Positions 43,981-52,292 of a stretch of 64,000 nucleotides of DNA are shown piece by piece. The notes below the pieces were generated by a model, which was not told the origin of the DNA, did no database searches, and was given only the letters and a program-made list of their open reading frames with translations. The first letter of the stretch is position 1. Each line of letters starts with the position of its first letter. The stretch comes from Gillisella vitis (GTDB taxonomy: Bacteria; Pseudomonadota; Alphaproteobacteria; Rhizobiales; Rhizobiaceae): the NCBI RefSeq assembly GCF_021559775.1, contig NZ_CP056049.1, positions 434,001 to 498,000 of the forward strand. Reading direction: 5' to 3'. The position numbers and the translations under genes are program-made.

Positions 43981-44859
43981 ATGACGGCCGCGATGGACAT
44001 AGCAAGATCGGAGGAGGCACTGGTCCGGCGCGCGCTCGACGCGCAGGCCGCCTATATGCCGGATGTCCGTGCGGATATCGGTCCGGCAGACGCAGAATGG
44101 ACGACGACCGAGGCATTTTTTTCCGACGAGGTGGCGCTGGGCGAATTTCTCGCCTTCGAGCAATCGCTGAACGAAGGCACAGACATCAAGACGGCTGGGG
44201 CGCTGTTGATGACCGACTATGCCTATATTCTGGCCGCCGCGACTGTGCCGATCTTCGCTGGTTTTGGCCTCATCCCAAACCTTTCTCCGGCCAGCGTCGC
44301 GCTTTCATTCTACACGACGCAAGAGCCGCATGACGGTGAGATGCACCGGGTGCGACGCGCCCATGTCCGTTTTCTCGAAGAGACATTCTGGCAGGGTCAA
44401 TTGGGTGACGCTGTTGCCGAAGAACGGCTGCGGGCCGAAATCGAGCGGCATTTCCGCCCTGTGATTGAGGCGATCCACGCGCGCACCCGCCTCTCCCGCA
44501 CAGCGCTCTGGCGGCTCGCCGCTGATGCGATTGCCGGTCGCTTTCTCGATTCCGGTCGCCGGTTCGGCAGCGTCGAGGCGGCCAAGGCGTCGGCAATGCA
44601 GATCCTCAAAGTGCCCGGTTCACCACTAGCCAACCGTCAGCTCCACTATTTCGATCTGACCGTGCTCGACAAAAACCAGCAGGATTTCTCATACACCTTT
44701 CGTCAACGCGGCGGCTGCTGTCGATTTTATCTCGTCAAGGGCGGAGAATACTGTCCGACCTGTGTCTTGAAGGCACCGACAGAGCGGGACGAAGAGTTGC
44801 GCCTTGCCATGCGTCAACATCTCGGTGTCGCTGATGAGATTAGGTCAGGTTCAAACTGA
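43981..44859 (+). CDS. FhuF-type [2Fe-2S] ferric-siderophore reductase
   Basis: 292 residues. The C-terminus holds GGCCRFYLVKGGEYCPTCVL, a C-C-x10-C-x2-C pattern that binds the [2Fe-2S] cluster in FhuF-family reductases. The N-terminal 200 residues are helical and match the family's siderophore-binding portion in length. The role is reduction of Fe(III)-siderophore in the cytoplasm to release Fe(II). The gene starts three bases after the thioesterase stop, ending the plus-strand operon. The last five codons (RSGSN) and the stop lie within the palindrome of a RIME-like repeat, so the C-terminus has been rewritten by that element. Confidence 0.88.
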   Translation: MTAAMDIARSEEALVRRALDAQAAYMPDVRADIGPADAEWTTTEAFFSDEVALGEFLAFEQSLNEGTDIKTAGALLMTDYAYILAAATVPIFAGFGLIPNLSPASVALSFYTTQEPHDGEMHRVRRAHVRFLEETFWQGQLGDAVAEERLRAEIERHFRPVIEAIHARTRLSRTALWRLAADAIAGRFLDSGRRFGSVEAAKASAMQILKVPGSPLANRQLHYFDLTVLDKNQQDFSYTFRQRGGCCRFYLVKGGEYCPTCVLKAPTERDEELRLAMRQHLGVADEIRSGSN

Positions 44860-44935
44860 ATCAGACAGTCTCTCGATTTTTTTGTTGTCGTTTGTCTTCT
44901 CGGCAAAACCGGTGACTACTTTTCCCTGACAAACT
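44844..44935 (+). repeat. RIME-like intergenic element (copy 1), also a terminator
   Basis: Two palindromes in about 92 bp. The first is GGTTCA-AAC-TGAATC, flanked by GTC/GAC, and is followed by a run of seven T (44876-44882), so it should also work as an intrinsic terminator for the fhuF-like gene. The second is GTTTGTC...GACAAAC enclosing a GGTTTTGCC-like arm and CTTTTCCC. The 47-nt second half (44889-44935) matches 52135-52181 at 43 of 47 positions. The design, with two large palindromes in about 100 bp, fits the Rhizobium-specific intergenic mosaic elements. The family assignment is from memory of that description. Confidence 0.65.
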
Positions 44936-44966
44936 TTAAAAAGCTCGAGATTTTTTTGGGGTCAGA

Positions 44967-44995
44967 GTCCCAAACCGGGAAAATCAATCGTCTAC
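44967..44995 (+). promoter_or_regulatory. Candidate FecI-type ECF sigma promoter of the TonB receptor gene
   Basis: GTCCCAA (44967-44973), 15-nt spacer, CGTCTAC (44989-44995). This is followed by about 75 nt of leader before the ATG at 45070. The flanks GTCAG before and TCAA inside the spacer are also shared with the fecR promoter copy. FecI-type sigma factors classically drive the gene of their cognate STN-domain receptor, which supports the call. Confidence 0.8.
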
Positions 44996-45069
44996 CTCCC
45001 GAGCACAATGTGGCGTTGCTCCTTACGGTGGGCTGCAAAGCCTTGAGTACCGGAGAGTTTGGGGGTTCT

Positions 45070-47463
45070 ATGACGAAGACTTTTTCCACTACACACGAGG
45101 CCCGGGCGAGCCTCAGAGCAGTCCTATTAGCAGGATCGGCGCTTGTGATGTTGACACCTGCCCTGCCGGCAATGGTGCGAGAGGCGCAGGCTCAAATGTC
45201 GCAGCACGCGATTTCCGTACCGGCCGGTCCGCTTACTCCAGCGCTCAACAGCCTTGCTGCCCAGACGGGCCTCCAGATTCTGTTCGACGCGTCGGTTGCC
45301 CAAAACAAATCAACCCGCGGCGTGAATGGGACGCTGACACCTGAACAGGCCTTGAAGGCCGTGCTTGCCGGGACAGGCGTCGATGCGCGCTTTGCCGGCG
45401 AAAACCGGGTCACCTTGCAGAACGCGACTTCCGCCTCAGAAAACCCGGAGCAAGAAGGAACCCTGCTCGAACCCATCGTGATCTACGGTGCCCGCAATGC
45501 TACCACGCTTGGCGGTACGACAAGCAGTGTCGCTATTCTCAATGCCGAAAGCCTGGCGAATAGCCAGATCCGCACCACGCAGGAAACGTTTCGTCGCATG
45601 GCGAACACGATGGACAGCGCCACAGTCAACGCTGGTTTCGTTATCCGCGGCATGAGTTCCGAGGGCCTGGTATCGTCCGGTGGGCCGGCAGGCTCCATCT
45701 ATATCGATGGCATCCTTCAGACGCGCTACAATGCCCGCTTCGGCGCCCGCAATCTCTGGGACGTTGAGCAGGTCGAGGTCTATCGCGGCCCGCAATCGAC
45801 GCTCTCCGGCCGCGCCGCCATGACCGGAGCCGTCTATATCAAATCAAAGGATCCGACCTTCGAAAAGGAAGTCGAAGTTTCCACGACCGTTGGTACCGAT
45901 CATCTCGTGGGCACCGCCATCACGGTCAACACGCCTATCGTAGAGGATCAGGTCGCGCTGCGGCTCTCCGGGTCCTATGAACGTTCGAGGGCCCAGCCCA
46001 GCTACTCCGATTTCAAGTCATACGACAATTACGACGATCTGATCACTGATATTAGCGGCATTGCGCGCGCCAAGCTGCTGTTGACGCCGTCAGAGCTGCC
46101 GGATACCCGCGCAGTCCTCACCTATTCCTACTCGAAGGACCGGCCGAACGACGCACTCGTCGGGCTCTATTCGGGACGGGGGGATTTCAATAACGCGCCT
46201 GTCACTTACACCGAATATCGCTGGACCGAGGCGCATAATCTCGGACTTGAGGTCACCCACGACATTTCTGAAACCCTGCGCTTCACATCGCAGACCGGCT
46301 ATCAATATGGCATCAATAACCGGCGCTCCATTGATTATGGCACTGAAAATGTCGTCAACGGTATCACCGGCGAAGATGACAACTCCATCCTCACCCAGGA
46401 ATTCCGCCTGAACTACGAAGGCGATCGCTGGAAATGGGTAACCGGCATCTATGGCAGCTACGAAAAGTGGGATGGTGCCACGGATATCGTCGCGTTCGAC
46501 TACTACCAGCAGAATGATACGCAGCACCGCACAACCGCGAACCTGGCCATCTTCGGTGAAGCGACCTACGAGTTTGCGCCGACCTGGTTTGCGACGCTGG
46601 GCGGACGCCTGGATTACTTGAGAGACAAGGACCACCAGCAGAATTATTCCGGTCTGATCGATGACTCCCCTGTCCTGACTGGCGACCCGACGTCCCTTAC
46701 CGAATATAATTTCGTTCCTAAAGTCGGCATATCCAAGGAGTTCGGCAGCAACCAGAAGGTGGGGCTCACCTATACGGAAGGCTTCCGCTCGGGCGGGTCC
46801 TATCTCGACCGCGTGACGGGCGAACTCGGCACCTATGATCCCGAATACTCCAAGAACATTGAACTGTCGTACAAGGGAACACTGCTGGACGACCGCCTGA
46901 CGTTGAATGCCAATCTGTTCTACACTAAGTATTCGGATCAGCAGGTCGAGATCCGGCCTGACCCCTCGATCCCCGGTTATCGCATCATTTCGAACGCCGC
47001 CACATCTCGCTCCTGGGGTTTTGAAATCGAACCGTCCATGCAGGTCACGGACCAATTCACCACCTTTGCATCGGTCGGTTACCTCAACACGAAGTTCATC
47101 GACTTCAACCATGCAGCACTCAGCGAACCGCAGGACGGCAAGTCCTTTCCCGAAGCACCGGAATGGAGCCTGGGCTTTGGCGGCCGTTATGAGTTCCAAA
47201 ATGGTGTTTTTGTCGGAGCCGATGCCAAGTACACGACGAGCTATAATTCGCGCTTCGGCACGAACGGCATGTACAAGATTGATGCGCGCTTCATCGTCAA
47301 CGCGCAGGTGGGTTTCAAGAAGGACAATTGGCAGGTGACGCTGTTTTCGGAGAACCTGACGGATGAAAAATACTTCACCCTAATTGATCCGGATTACTCG
47401 CTGCCTTACGGCCAGGCTGGCAAGCGTCGATCATTCGGATTGAACCTTCGGGCCAAGTTCTGA
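45070..47463 (+). CDS. TonB-dependent siderophore receptor with N-terminal signalling (STN) domain
   Basis: The ATG at 45070 begins a signal peptide (about 40 residues, ending near REAQAQ); an upstream in-frame start would place extra residues before it. 797 residues. STN domain about 45-100 (ISVPAGPLTPALNSLAAQTG, LTPEQALKAVLAGTGVDARF), plug about 120-240 (GFVIRGMSS, VEVYRGPQSTLSGRAAMTGAVY), then a 22-strand barrel ending NLRAKF with the C-terminal Phe of outer-membrane proteins. It imports the ferric siderophore using TonB energy. The STN domain passes the occupied signal to FecR in the periplasm. The fecIR-like pair lies 4 kb downstream. No tonB, exbB or exbD is in the window. Confidence 0.95.
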   Translation: MTKTFSTTHEARASLRAVLLAGSALVMLTPALPAMVREAQAQMSQHAISVPAGPLTPALNSLAAQTGLQILFDASVAQNKSTRGVNGTLTPEQALKAVLAGTGVDARFAGENRVTLQNATSASENPEQEGTLLEPIVIYGARNATTLGGTTSSVAILNAESLANSQIRTTQETFRRMANTMDSATVNAGFVIRGMSSEGLVSSGGPAGSIYIDGILQTRYNARFGARNLWDVEQVEVYRGPQSTLSGRAAMTGAVYIKSKDPTFEKEVEVSTTVGTDHLVGTAITVNTPIVEDQVALRLSGSYERSRAQPSYSDFKSYDNYDDLITDISGIARAKLLLTPSELPDTRAVLTYSYSKDRPNDALVGLYSGRGDFNNAPVTYTEYRWTEAHNLGLEVTHDISETLRFTSQTGYQYGINNRRSIDYGTENVVNGITGEDDNSILTQEFRLNYEGDRWKWVTGIYGSYEKWDGATDIVAFDYYQQNDTQHRTTANLAIFGEATYEFAPTWFATLGGRLDYLRDKDHQQNYSGLIDDSPVLTGDPTSLTEYNFVPKVGISKEFGSNQKVGLTYTEGFRSGGSYLDRVTGELGTYDPEYSKNIELSYKGTLLDDRLTLNANLFYTKYSDQQVEIRPDPSIPGYRIISNAATSRSWGFEIEPSMQVTDQFTTFASVGYLNTKFIDFNHAALSEPQDGKSFPEAPEWSLGFGGRYEFQNGVFVGADAKYTTSYNSRFGTNGMYKIDARFIVNAQVGFKKDNWQVTLFSENLTDEKYFTLIDPDYSLPYGQAGKRRSFGLNLRAKF

Positions 47464-47471
47464 TTATCTCG

Positions 47472-47506
47472 GGCTACGGGGGGGGCATTACCCCCGCAGC
47501 CGTTTT
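47472..47506 (+). terminator. Intrinsic terminator after the TonB receptor gene
   Basis: GGCT-A-CGGGGG and CCCCCG-C-AGCC form a GC-rich stem (47472-47501) with a short loop, followed by GTTTT. It may be partial, allowing reduced read-through into the ABC transporter genes that start at 47524. Confidence 0.6.
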
Positions 47507-47523
47507 CGATTTCCGGCGACAAA

Positions 47524-48459
47524 ATGGTGGGCCTCTTGCGTTTCTGTCTGTTTCTCCTCGCGTTTCTTATGACCGGTTCACTGGCGCAGGCCGCCTGCCA
47601 GGGGACCTTGCTGACTGAGGATGTCTACAATCCGCCCCTCTGCATTCCGGCAGCGCCAAAACGGATCGTCACGCTCGACCCGCTGATAACACTTGGAATG
47701 CTGATCGAACTGAAGGCACCTGTCATCGCGACCCCCTATATGGCAATCACGGAAAGCGAAGTGCTCGATGTGGTCAGGGCCGAAAAAATGGTCGATCTCG
47801 GCAATCCCAGGGAGCCAAGCCTGGAGCGTGTCGCAGCCTTGAAACCGGATCTTATCATCGGTTCGGCGGAGGCCCATTCCGGCATCTACGAACAGGCTGC
47901 CAAGATTGCACCAACGGTGCTTTTCAAGCATATGGACTGGAAGGTCTATCTCCAGCGCCTTTCCGAAGTGACCGGTCGTGAAGGTGTGGCGAGGAGTTCT
48001 TTGAAGGCCTACAATGACCGTGTCTCGGCCATTCGTGAACGCATGAAAGACAAGAAACTCACGGTCTCTACCGTCCGTTTGGCCCCTGACCGGTTTGTCG
48101 TGTTTGTCGACGGACCGAACGCCTACGCCCCCTTCGCGGTGCTGCATGAGGCAGGCGTAAAGCGAACGGCCTACGAGACCGTGACTGACGGCACGATCGT
48201 GAAGCGTCCAGACTGGGAGGAGCTGGCAAATCTTGATGGCGACGTGCTGCTCTACGTTTCCGCCAGTGGTTTTGAAAGCGGGCCGGATGACGTGCTGGAA
48301 AAACAGGTGACGGAGAACCCTCTTTGGCAATTGCTGCCCGCTGTTCGTGAAGGTCGCGCCTATCGGGTCGATCGCGGCCCTTGGCAGAGCTTCTACGGCA
48401 TCAATTCGGCGAACCGTATCCTCGACGATGTCGAACGCTTCATCCTGACGGCTCCATGA
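47524..48459 (+). CDS. Periplasmic ferric-siderophore-binding protein (ABC transporter)
   Basis: 311 residues with a signal peptide (MVGLLRFCLFLLAFLMTG...AQA, about 23 residues). The mature part has the cluster-A-8/TroA-like layout: KRIVTLDPLITLGMLIELKA, then LERVAALKPDLIIGS, a long linking helix, and GRAYRVDRGPWQSFYGINSA near the end. It receives the ferric siderophore from the outer-membrane receptor and delivers it to the FecCD-type permeases encoded next, whose gene overlaps the stop as ATGA. No lipoprotein box is seen, so it is probably free in the periplasm. Confidence 0.92.
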   Translation: MVGLLRFCLFLLAFLMTGSLAQAACQGTLLTEDVYNPPLCIPAAPKRIVTLDPLITLGMLIELKAPVIATPYMAITESEVLDVVRAEKMVDLGNPREPSLERVAALKPDLIIGSAEAHSGIYEQAAKIAPTVLFKHMDWKVYLQRLSEVTGREGVARSSLKAYNDRVSAIRERMKDKKLTVSTVRLAPDRFVVFVDGPNAYAPFAVLHEAGVKRTAYETVTDGTIVKRPDWEELANLDGDVLLYVSASGFESGPDDVLEKQVTENPLWQLLPAVREGRAYRVDRGPWQSFYGINSANRILDDVERFILTAP

Positions 48460-49484
48460 CCGACCGCACGGCTGGCTATATTGCAGAAACCGATGTAGGA
48501 CGAGTGCTTGCGCTTGCCGCATTACTCTGTCTGCTCATGCTTGCCACCGTGATCGCCATCTCGTTGGGCGCGGCGATGATGCCGCCCGCGAAGGTCATCT
48601 CGGCCCTCTTTGCATCCGATATGTCGCGGGATCACCTGATCGTCATGACCATTCGCCTGCCACGTGCCCTTGCGGCGCTGCTGGCAGGCAGCGCACTGGC
48701 TGTCTCTGGTGCCATCATGCAGGCAGTCACAAACAATCCCCTCGCCTCACCGGACCTGCTCGGCATCAACGCAGGCGCAGCCTTTGCAGTCGTCTCCGTC
48801 ATGGCCATTTTCGGCGCCGGTATCGGCGACATCTACGTTTGGTTTGCTTTTCTCGGCGCAGCCATCGCCGCGACCGTTGTCTATGCGCTGGGTTCGATGG
48901 GAATGGTGGGGCAATCCCCCCTCAGGCTCGTGCTGGCGGGAGCTATCGTTGCGACCTTCCTGACCTCTGTGACCACCGTTATGCTGATCTTTGACCAGAG
49001 TACTCTTGATGCCGTGCGCCTCTGGACCGCAGGCTCGGTGACGGGACGAAACATCGAACAGGTCAAGACCGTTGCGCCCTATATCATTGCCGGGCTGATC
49101 GCTGCCCTGCCCTTTGGCCGTCATCTCACGACAATCAGCCTTGGCGCGGATACGTCGCGCGCGCTCGGCCAGAACCCAATCGTCTGGCGCGGCGTGTCGG
49201 TCGCCGTGGTCATTTTGCTTGCCGGGGGTGCCGTCGCACTTGCCGGACCGATTGGCTTCGTCGGGCTTGTCGTGCCCCATGTTGCGAGAATGTGTTTCGG
49301 CGTCGACTATCGCTGGATCATTCCTTTTTCAGCACTCGGCGGGGCGTTGCTGGTGATCGTGGCAGATACGGCCGGACGATTGGTGTTTGGAAGCCAGAGC
49401 TTTCCGGTCGGCGTCACCATTGCGTTGATCGGCGCGCCGTTTTTCCTCTATCTCGCCCGCACGCGGCTGAGGGACGGCGCATGA
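48456..49484 (+). CDS. FecCD-family iron-siderophore ABC permease (first)
   Basis: Start at the ATG at 48456 overlapping the binding-protein stop; 342 residues. About nine or ten hydrophobic helices with family landmarks RLPRALAALLAGSALAVSGA, NPLASPDLLGINAGA and PIGFVGLVVPHVARM. These correspond to the BtuC/FecC-type fold. It forms the inner-membrane channel together with the next gene product. The distal LVIVADTAGRLVFGSQSFPV region contacts the ATPase or binding protein in homologues. Confidence 0.93.
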   Translation: MTDRTAGYIAETDVGRVLALAALLCLLMLATVIAISLGAAMMPPAKVISALFASDMSRDHLIVMTIRLPRALAALLAGSALAVSGAIMQAVTNNPLASPDLLGINAGAAFAVVSVMAIFGAGIGDIYVWFAFLGAAIAATVVYALGSMGMVGQSPLRLVLAGAIVATFLTSVTTVMLIFDQSTLDAVRLWTAGSVTGRNIEQVKTVAPYIIAGLIAALPFGRHLTTISLGADTSRALGQNPIVWRGVSVAVVILLAGGAVALAGPIGFVGLVVPHVARMCFGVDYRWIIPFSALGGALLVIVADTAGRLVFGSQSFPVGVTIALIGAPFFLYLARTRLRDGA

Positions 49485-50464
49485 TCCGGCTTCTCCTTGC
49501 CCTGATACTTCTGCTCACATTTCTCATGGCGGCAAGTCTCGCTTTTGGTGACGTGTCCTTGGGCTGGCAAGAACTCTACGAAGTGCTGATGGGCACGGGC
49601 CGTGCACAGTTGCAGAGCGAAATGATTGTTTGGGATCTGCGTCTTCCACGCGTTCTTCTGGCGCTCCTTGTTGGCGTCGCACTCGCGCTCGCCGGAACGA
49701 TCAGCATTGCCATCATGCGCAATCCGCTTGCTGATCCGGGCGTTCTGGGCATCAACAGCGGTGCGGCTGCTGCGGCCATGGCTGTCATTGTATTGATCAA
49801 TGATCCGCCTGTGGCGCTTCTGCAAGTGGCAGGCTTCGTGGGTGCCAGCGCCATGGCCCTTGCCGTTTTTGCGCTCGCCTGGCGCAGCGGCACGTCTTCG
49901 CTGCGTATCATCCTGATCGGCATCGGGCTTTCCGCCCTCGCCTCCGCCGGGACCACTTTCCTGTCCGCCTTCGGCGACATTGGCGACGTTCAGCGGGCGC
50001 TGGTATGGTTAGCAGGCAGCGTCTATGACGCCAACATGGTCAAGGTCCGGCTGCTTGCGCTCTGGCTCATCGTGCCAATCGCACTCACCCTTCTCGCAGC
50101 GCGGGAGCTCGATCTCATCCGCTTCGGTGACAATAGTGCAAGGAGCCTCGGCCAGCCCGTCGATCGCATACGGGGCCTGATGATCCTGCTGGTGACCCTA
50201 CTCTCTGGTGCCGCCATTGCCGTGTCCGGTCTCATCGGCTTTGTCGGCCTTGTCGCGCCACACATCGCGCGGCGGCTGGCAGGGGTGTCCCACGCTCGTA
50301 TCCTGCCCGTCGCCGCTCTCGTCGGTGCCTGCCTCGTCGTCGCAGCGGATCTCATCGGTCGTGTCATCCTGGCCCCAGCGCAGCTCCCGGCCGGAATCGT
50401 GACCGGGCTCGTCGGCGCTCCCTTGTTTGGCTATATTCTCTGGAGACGTCGCCATGACCACTGA
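49481..50464 (+). CDS. FecCD-family iron-siderophore ABC permease (second)
   Basis: Start at the ATG at 49481 (ATGA overlap); 327 residues. Same family marks: LRLPRVLLALLVGVALALAG, NPLADPGVLGINSGA and GLIGFVGLVAPHIARRL. It pairs with the previous permease as a heterodimer, as in FecCD. The first 20 residues form a membrane helix. The stop lies inside the start of the ATPase gene, so all four transporter genes are translationally coupled. Confidence 0.93.
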   Translation: MIRLLLALILLLTFLMAASLAFGDVSLGWQELYEVLMGTGRAQLQSEMIVWDLRLPRVLLALLVGVALALAGTISIAIMRNPLADPGVLGINSGAAAAAMAVIVLINDPPVALLQVAGFVGASAMALAVFALAWRSGTSSLRIILIGIGLSALASAGTTFLSAFGDIGDVQRALVWLAGSVYDANMVKVRLLALWLIVPIALTLLAARELDLIRFGDNSARSLGQPVDRIRGLMILLVTLLSGAAIAVSGLIGFVGLVAPHIARRLAGVSHARILPVAALVGACLVVAADLIGRVILAPAQLPAGIVTGLVGAPLFGYILWRRRHDH

Positions 50465-51248
50465 TCTGCAAGGCGGTCCCAGGATCATCAGCAAGGGCGT
50501 CGACATTGCCTATGGCGATCGCCGCATCGTTGAAAATCTCGATCTTGCCATTCCGCAACAGCGCTTTACAGCGCTGATTGGTCCCAATGGCAGCGGCAAA
50601 TCGACAATCCTGCGCGCCTTCGCAGCGCTGATGAAACCATCGGCCGGTAGCATTATCCTTGATGGCTTTGATGTATCACAGCTTTCCACCCGCGAGGTGG
50701 CGCGAAAAGTGGGCGTGTTGCTGCAGGGGGCTGTCGCGCCTGAGGGGTTGACCGTTGGCGATCTCGTCCGCCAAGGGCGCTATCCGCATCAGTCACTTTT
50801 CAGTCGCTGGTCTCCTGAGGATCAGCAGGCGTGCGACGAAGCCCTCATGCTGACAGGCACAACCGATCTTGCAAACCGCATGCTGGACACCCTTTCCGGC
50901 GGTCAGCGGCAGCGGGCCTGGATTGCCATGACGCTGGCCCAACAAGGCCAGACTATCTTTCTCGATGAGCCAACAACCTATCTCGATCTCGAACATCAGA
51001 TTGAACTGATGAAGCTGATTACGATGCTGGTCGCAAAGCGCGGCAAGACAGTCGTGGCCGTGCTGCACGACATCAATCAGGCGGCGCGCTACGCCGAACA
51101 CATTGCTCTCTTGAAAGGTGGCCGTATCCGGGCTACCGGAACGCCTAGTGAGGTCATTAACGCAGAGATGATCGCCGATGTCTTTAACGTCAAGAGCATG
51201 GTGATCCGTGATCCCGTTGCCGGAACGCCTTTGTGCATTCCGCTTTGA
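50454..51248 (+). CDS. Iron-siderophore ABC transporter ATP-binding protein (FecE type)
   Basis: The ATG at 50454 fits best: 264 residues beginning MTTDLQGGPR; an earlier in-frame start would overlap the permease further. Walker A GPNGSGKST (about residues 44-52), Q-loop LLQGAVAPEGLTV, signature LSGGQRQRAW, Walker B TIFLDEPTTYLDL and switch His in VLHDINQAARY. All catalytic residues are present. It powers ferric-siderophore import through the two FecCD-type permeases. Confidence 0.95.
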   Translation: MTTDLQGGPRIISKGVDIAYGDRRIVENLDLAIPQQRFTALIGPNGSGKSTILRAFAALMKPSAGSIILDGFDVSQLSTREVARKVGVLLQGAVAPEGLTVGDLVRQGRYPHQSLFSRWSPEDQQACDEALMLTGTTDLANRMLDTLSGGQRQRAWIAMTLAQQGQTIFLDEPTTYLDLEHQIELMKLITMLVAKRGKTVVAVLHDINQAARYAEHIALLKGGRIRATGTPSEVINAEMIADVFNVKSMVIRDPVAGTPLCIPL

Positions 51249-51541
51249 GAAGCTCTCTCTGAGAGAGTGCGGAATGTCACAAAAATATCACACTCCTTGC
51301 TATTTTCGAGGAGGTCCGGCTTGCTTTGCCACCAGCAGGTGAAGTCGATCAGACGGATTCAGGCAAGAAAATCAGACACAAAGATGAGTTTTACAGTCTT
51401 GTTTTATTCCACAGCAGCAGACTGAAGTGGCATATTTCTAAGGTATTGCACTTGCACGCCTTTTCGGGATTGTCTAGCCATTCCCCATGACGGTTCAGCC
51501 GCGTCTATCCTGACCTACCGTTCGCTGGGAACCATGTGCAG
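51249..51541 (+). promoter_or_regulatory. Upstream region of the ECF sigma gene
   Basis: No gene is seen in these 293 bp. A perfect 7-bp inverted repeat CTCTCTC-T-GAGAGAG (51253-51267) directly follows the ATPase stop but lacks a T-run. At 51481-51508 TTCCCCA, 14 nt and CGTCTAT resemble the GTCCCAA-N15-CGTCTA promoters with a one-base shorter spacer. This may be an autoregulatory ECF promoter 30 nt before the start codon. The middle part is AT-rich and could hold a sigma-70 or iron-responsive promoter that I cannot define. Confidence 0.4.
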
Positions 51542-52084
51542 ATGTCGAGATCTTCCTCTTCGTCCCTTGTCTGGGACACCGTTGACAGCAGCGAGTTGCT
51601 CAATCGAGCCATGGAAGCACACTATGCTGATATTACCAATGCGGTGCGCCGCCGGGGACACCCGAGTTCTACGGCCCGCGACGTGGTGCACGATCTCTAC
51701 GTGAAGCTCGCCGCCAAACCGGAGGTTCTCCTGAACAAGCGGTCGATCAAGGCCTTTCTCTGCCGTGCCGCCATCAATCTCGGCATTGACCGCCAACGCA
51801 GGGAAACGAAGGAAGCCCGGCTGTTCTCAGGATCGGAGCGCGAGGCCCTCTTTGCGCCAAGCACCGGGCACGCGCCGGACCACACTCTGGAAATAGAAGC
51901 GCGGCTTGCAGCCCTTCGGGAAGCAATTGCGGAACTGCCGGAGAGGCGACGTGTCGTCTTCATTCTCCATCGCCTTTATCATCTGACACCAGACCAGATC
52001 AGCACCAGGCTCAACATCTCCAGAAACATGGTCGACCGGCACCTGCGGCGTGCGTTTGCCCATTGCCTTGACCGGATTCTCTAG
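51542..52084 (+). CDS. FecI-type ECF sigma factor
   Basis: 180 residues from the ATG at 51542; a GTG two codons upstream is an alternative. Region 2 has LLNRAMEAHYADITNAVRRR, ARDVVHDLYVKLA and KAFLCRAAINLGIDRQRR. Region 4 has AIAELPERRRVVFILHRLYH and LTPDQISTRLNISRNMVDRH, an HTH for the -35 box. The family partners are an STN-domain receptor and FecR, both present here. The stop codon directly abuts the palindrome of a RIME-like repeat that separates it from fecR. It probably drives the receptor gene, fecR and the distant Rrf2 gene through the shared promoter motif. Confidence 0.93.
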   Translation: MSRSSSSSLVWDTVDSSELLNRAMEAHYADITNAVRRRGHPSSTARDVVHDLYVKLAAKPEVLLNKRSIKAFLCRAAINLGIDRQRRETKEARLFSGSEREALFAPSTGHAPDHTLEIEARLAALREAIAELPERRRVVFILHRLYHLTPDQISTRLNISRNMVDRHLRRAFAHCLDRIL

Positions 52085-52181
52085 AGTCAGTCAGGTTCAA
52101 ATTGAACCAGACTGACTCTCGTTTCTTTCGTTTTCGTTTGTCTTTTCGGGAAAACCGGTGGCCACTTTTCCCTGACAAACT
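52084..52181 (+). repeat. RIME-like intergenic element (copy 2), possible terminator
   Basis: Begins at the last base of the sigma-factor stop codon. The first palindrome (52084-52118) pairs GAGTCAGTC with GACTGACTC and GGTTCAA with TTGAACC around a central A. The second (52137-52180) pairs GTTTGTC with GACAAAC and GGGAAAA with TTTTCCC around CCGGTGGCCAC. The second half is 43/47 identical to copy 1. The T-rich stretch between the two palindromes could terminate sigma-gene transcription. Confidence 0.65.
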
Positions 52182-52251
52182 CTTGATCCCCAAAGAATCG
52201 CGTATCATGAACGCAGAACGGTCACATCCTTGCGATTGGACAGTTGTCAGT

Positions 52252-52280
52252 GTCCCAATCCGTGGATGTCAAACGTCTAC
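52252..52280 (+). promoter_or_regulatory. Candidate FecI-type ECF sigma promoter of fecR
   Basis: GTCCCAA (52252-52258), 15-nt spacer, CGTCTAC (52274-52280). Spacing is identical to the receptor-gene copy, with shared flanks GTCAG and TCAA. It lies between the RIME-like repeat and fecR, so fecR can be transcribed apart from the sigma gene. Confidence 0.75.
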
Positions 52281-52292
52281 TGTATACTGCCT

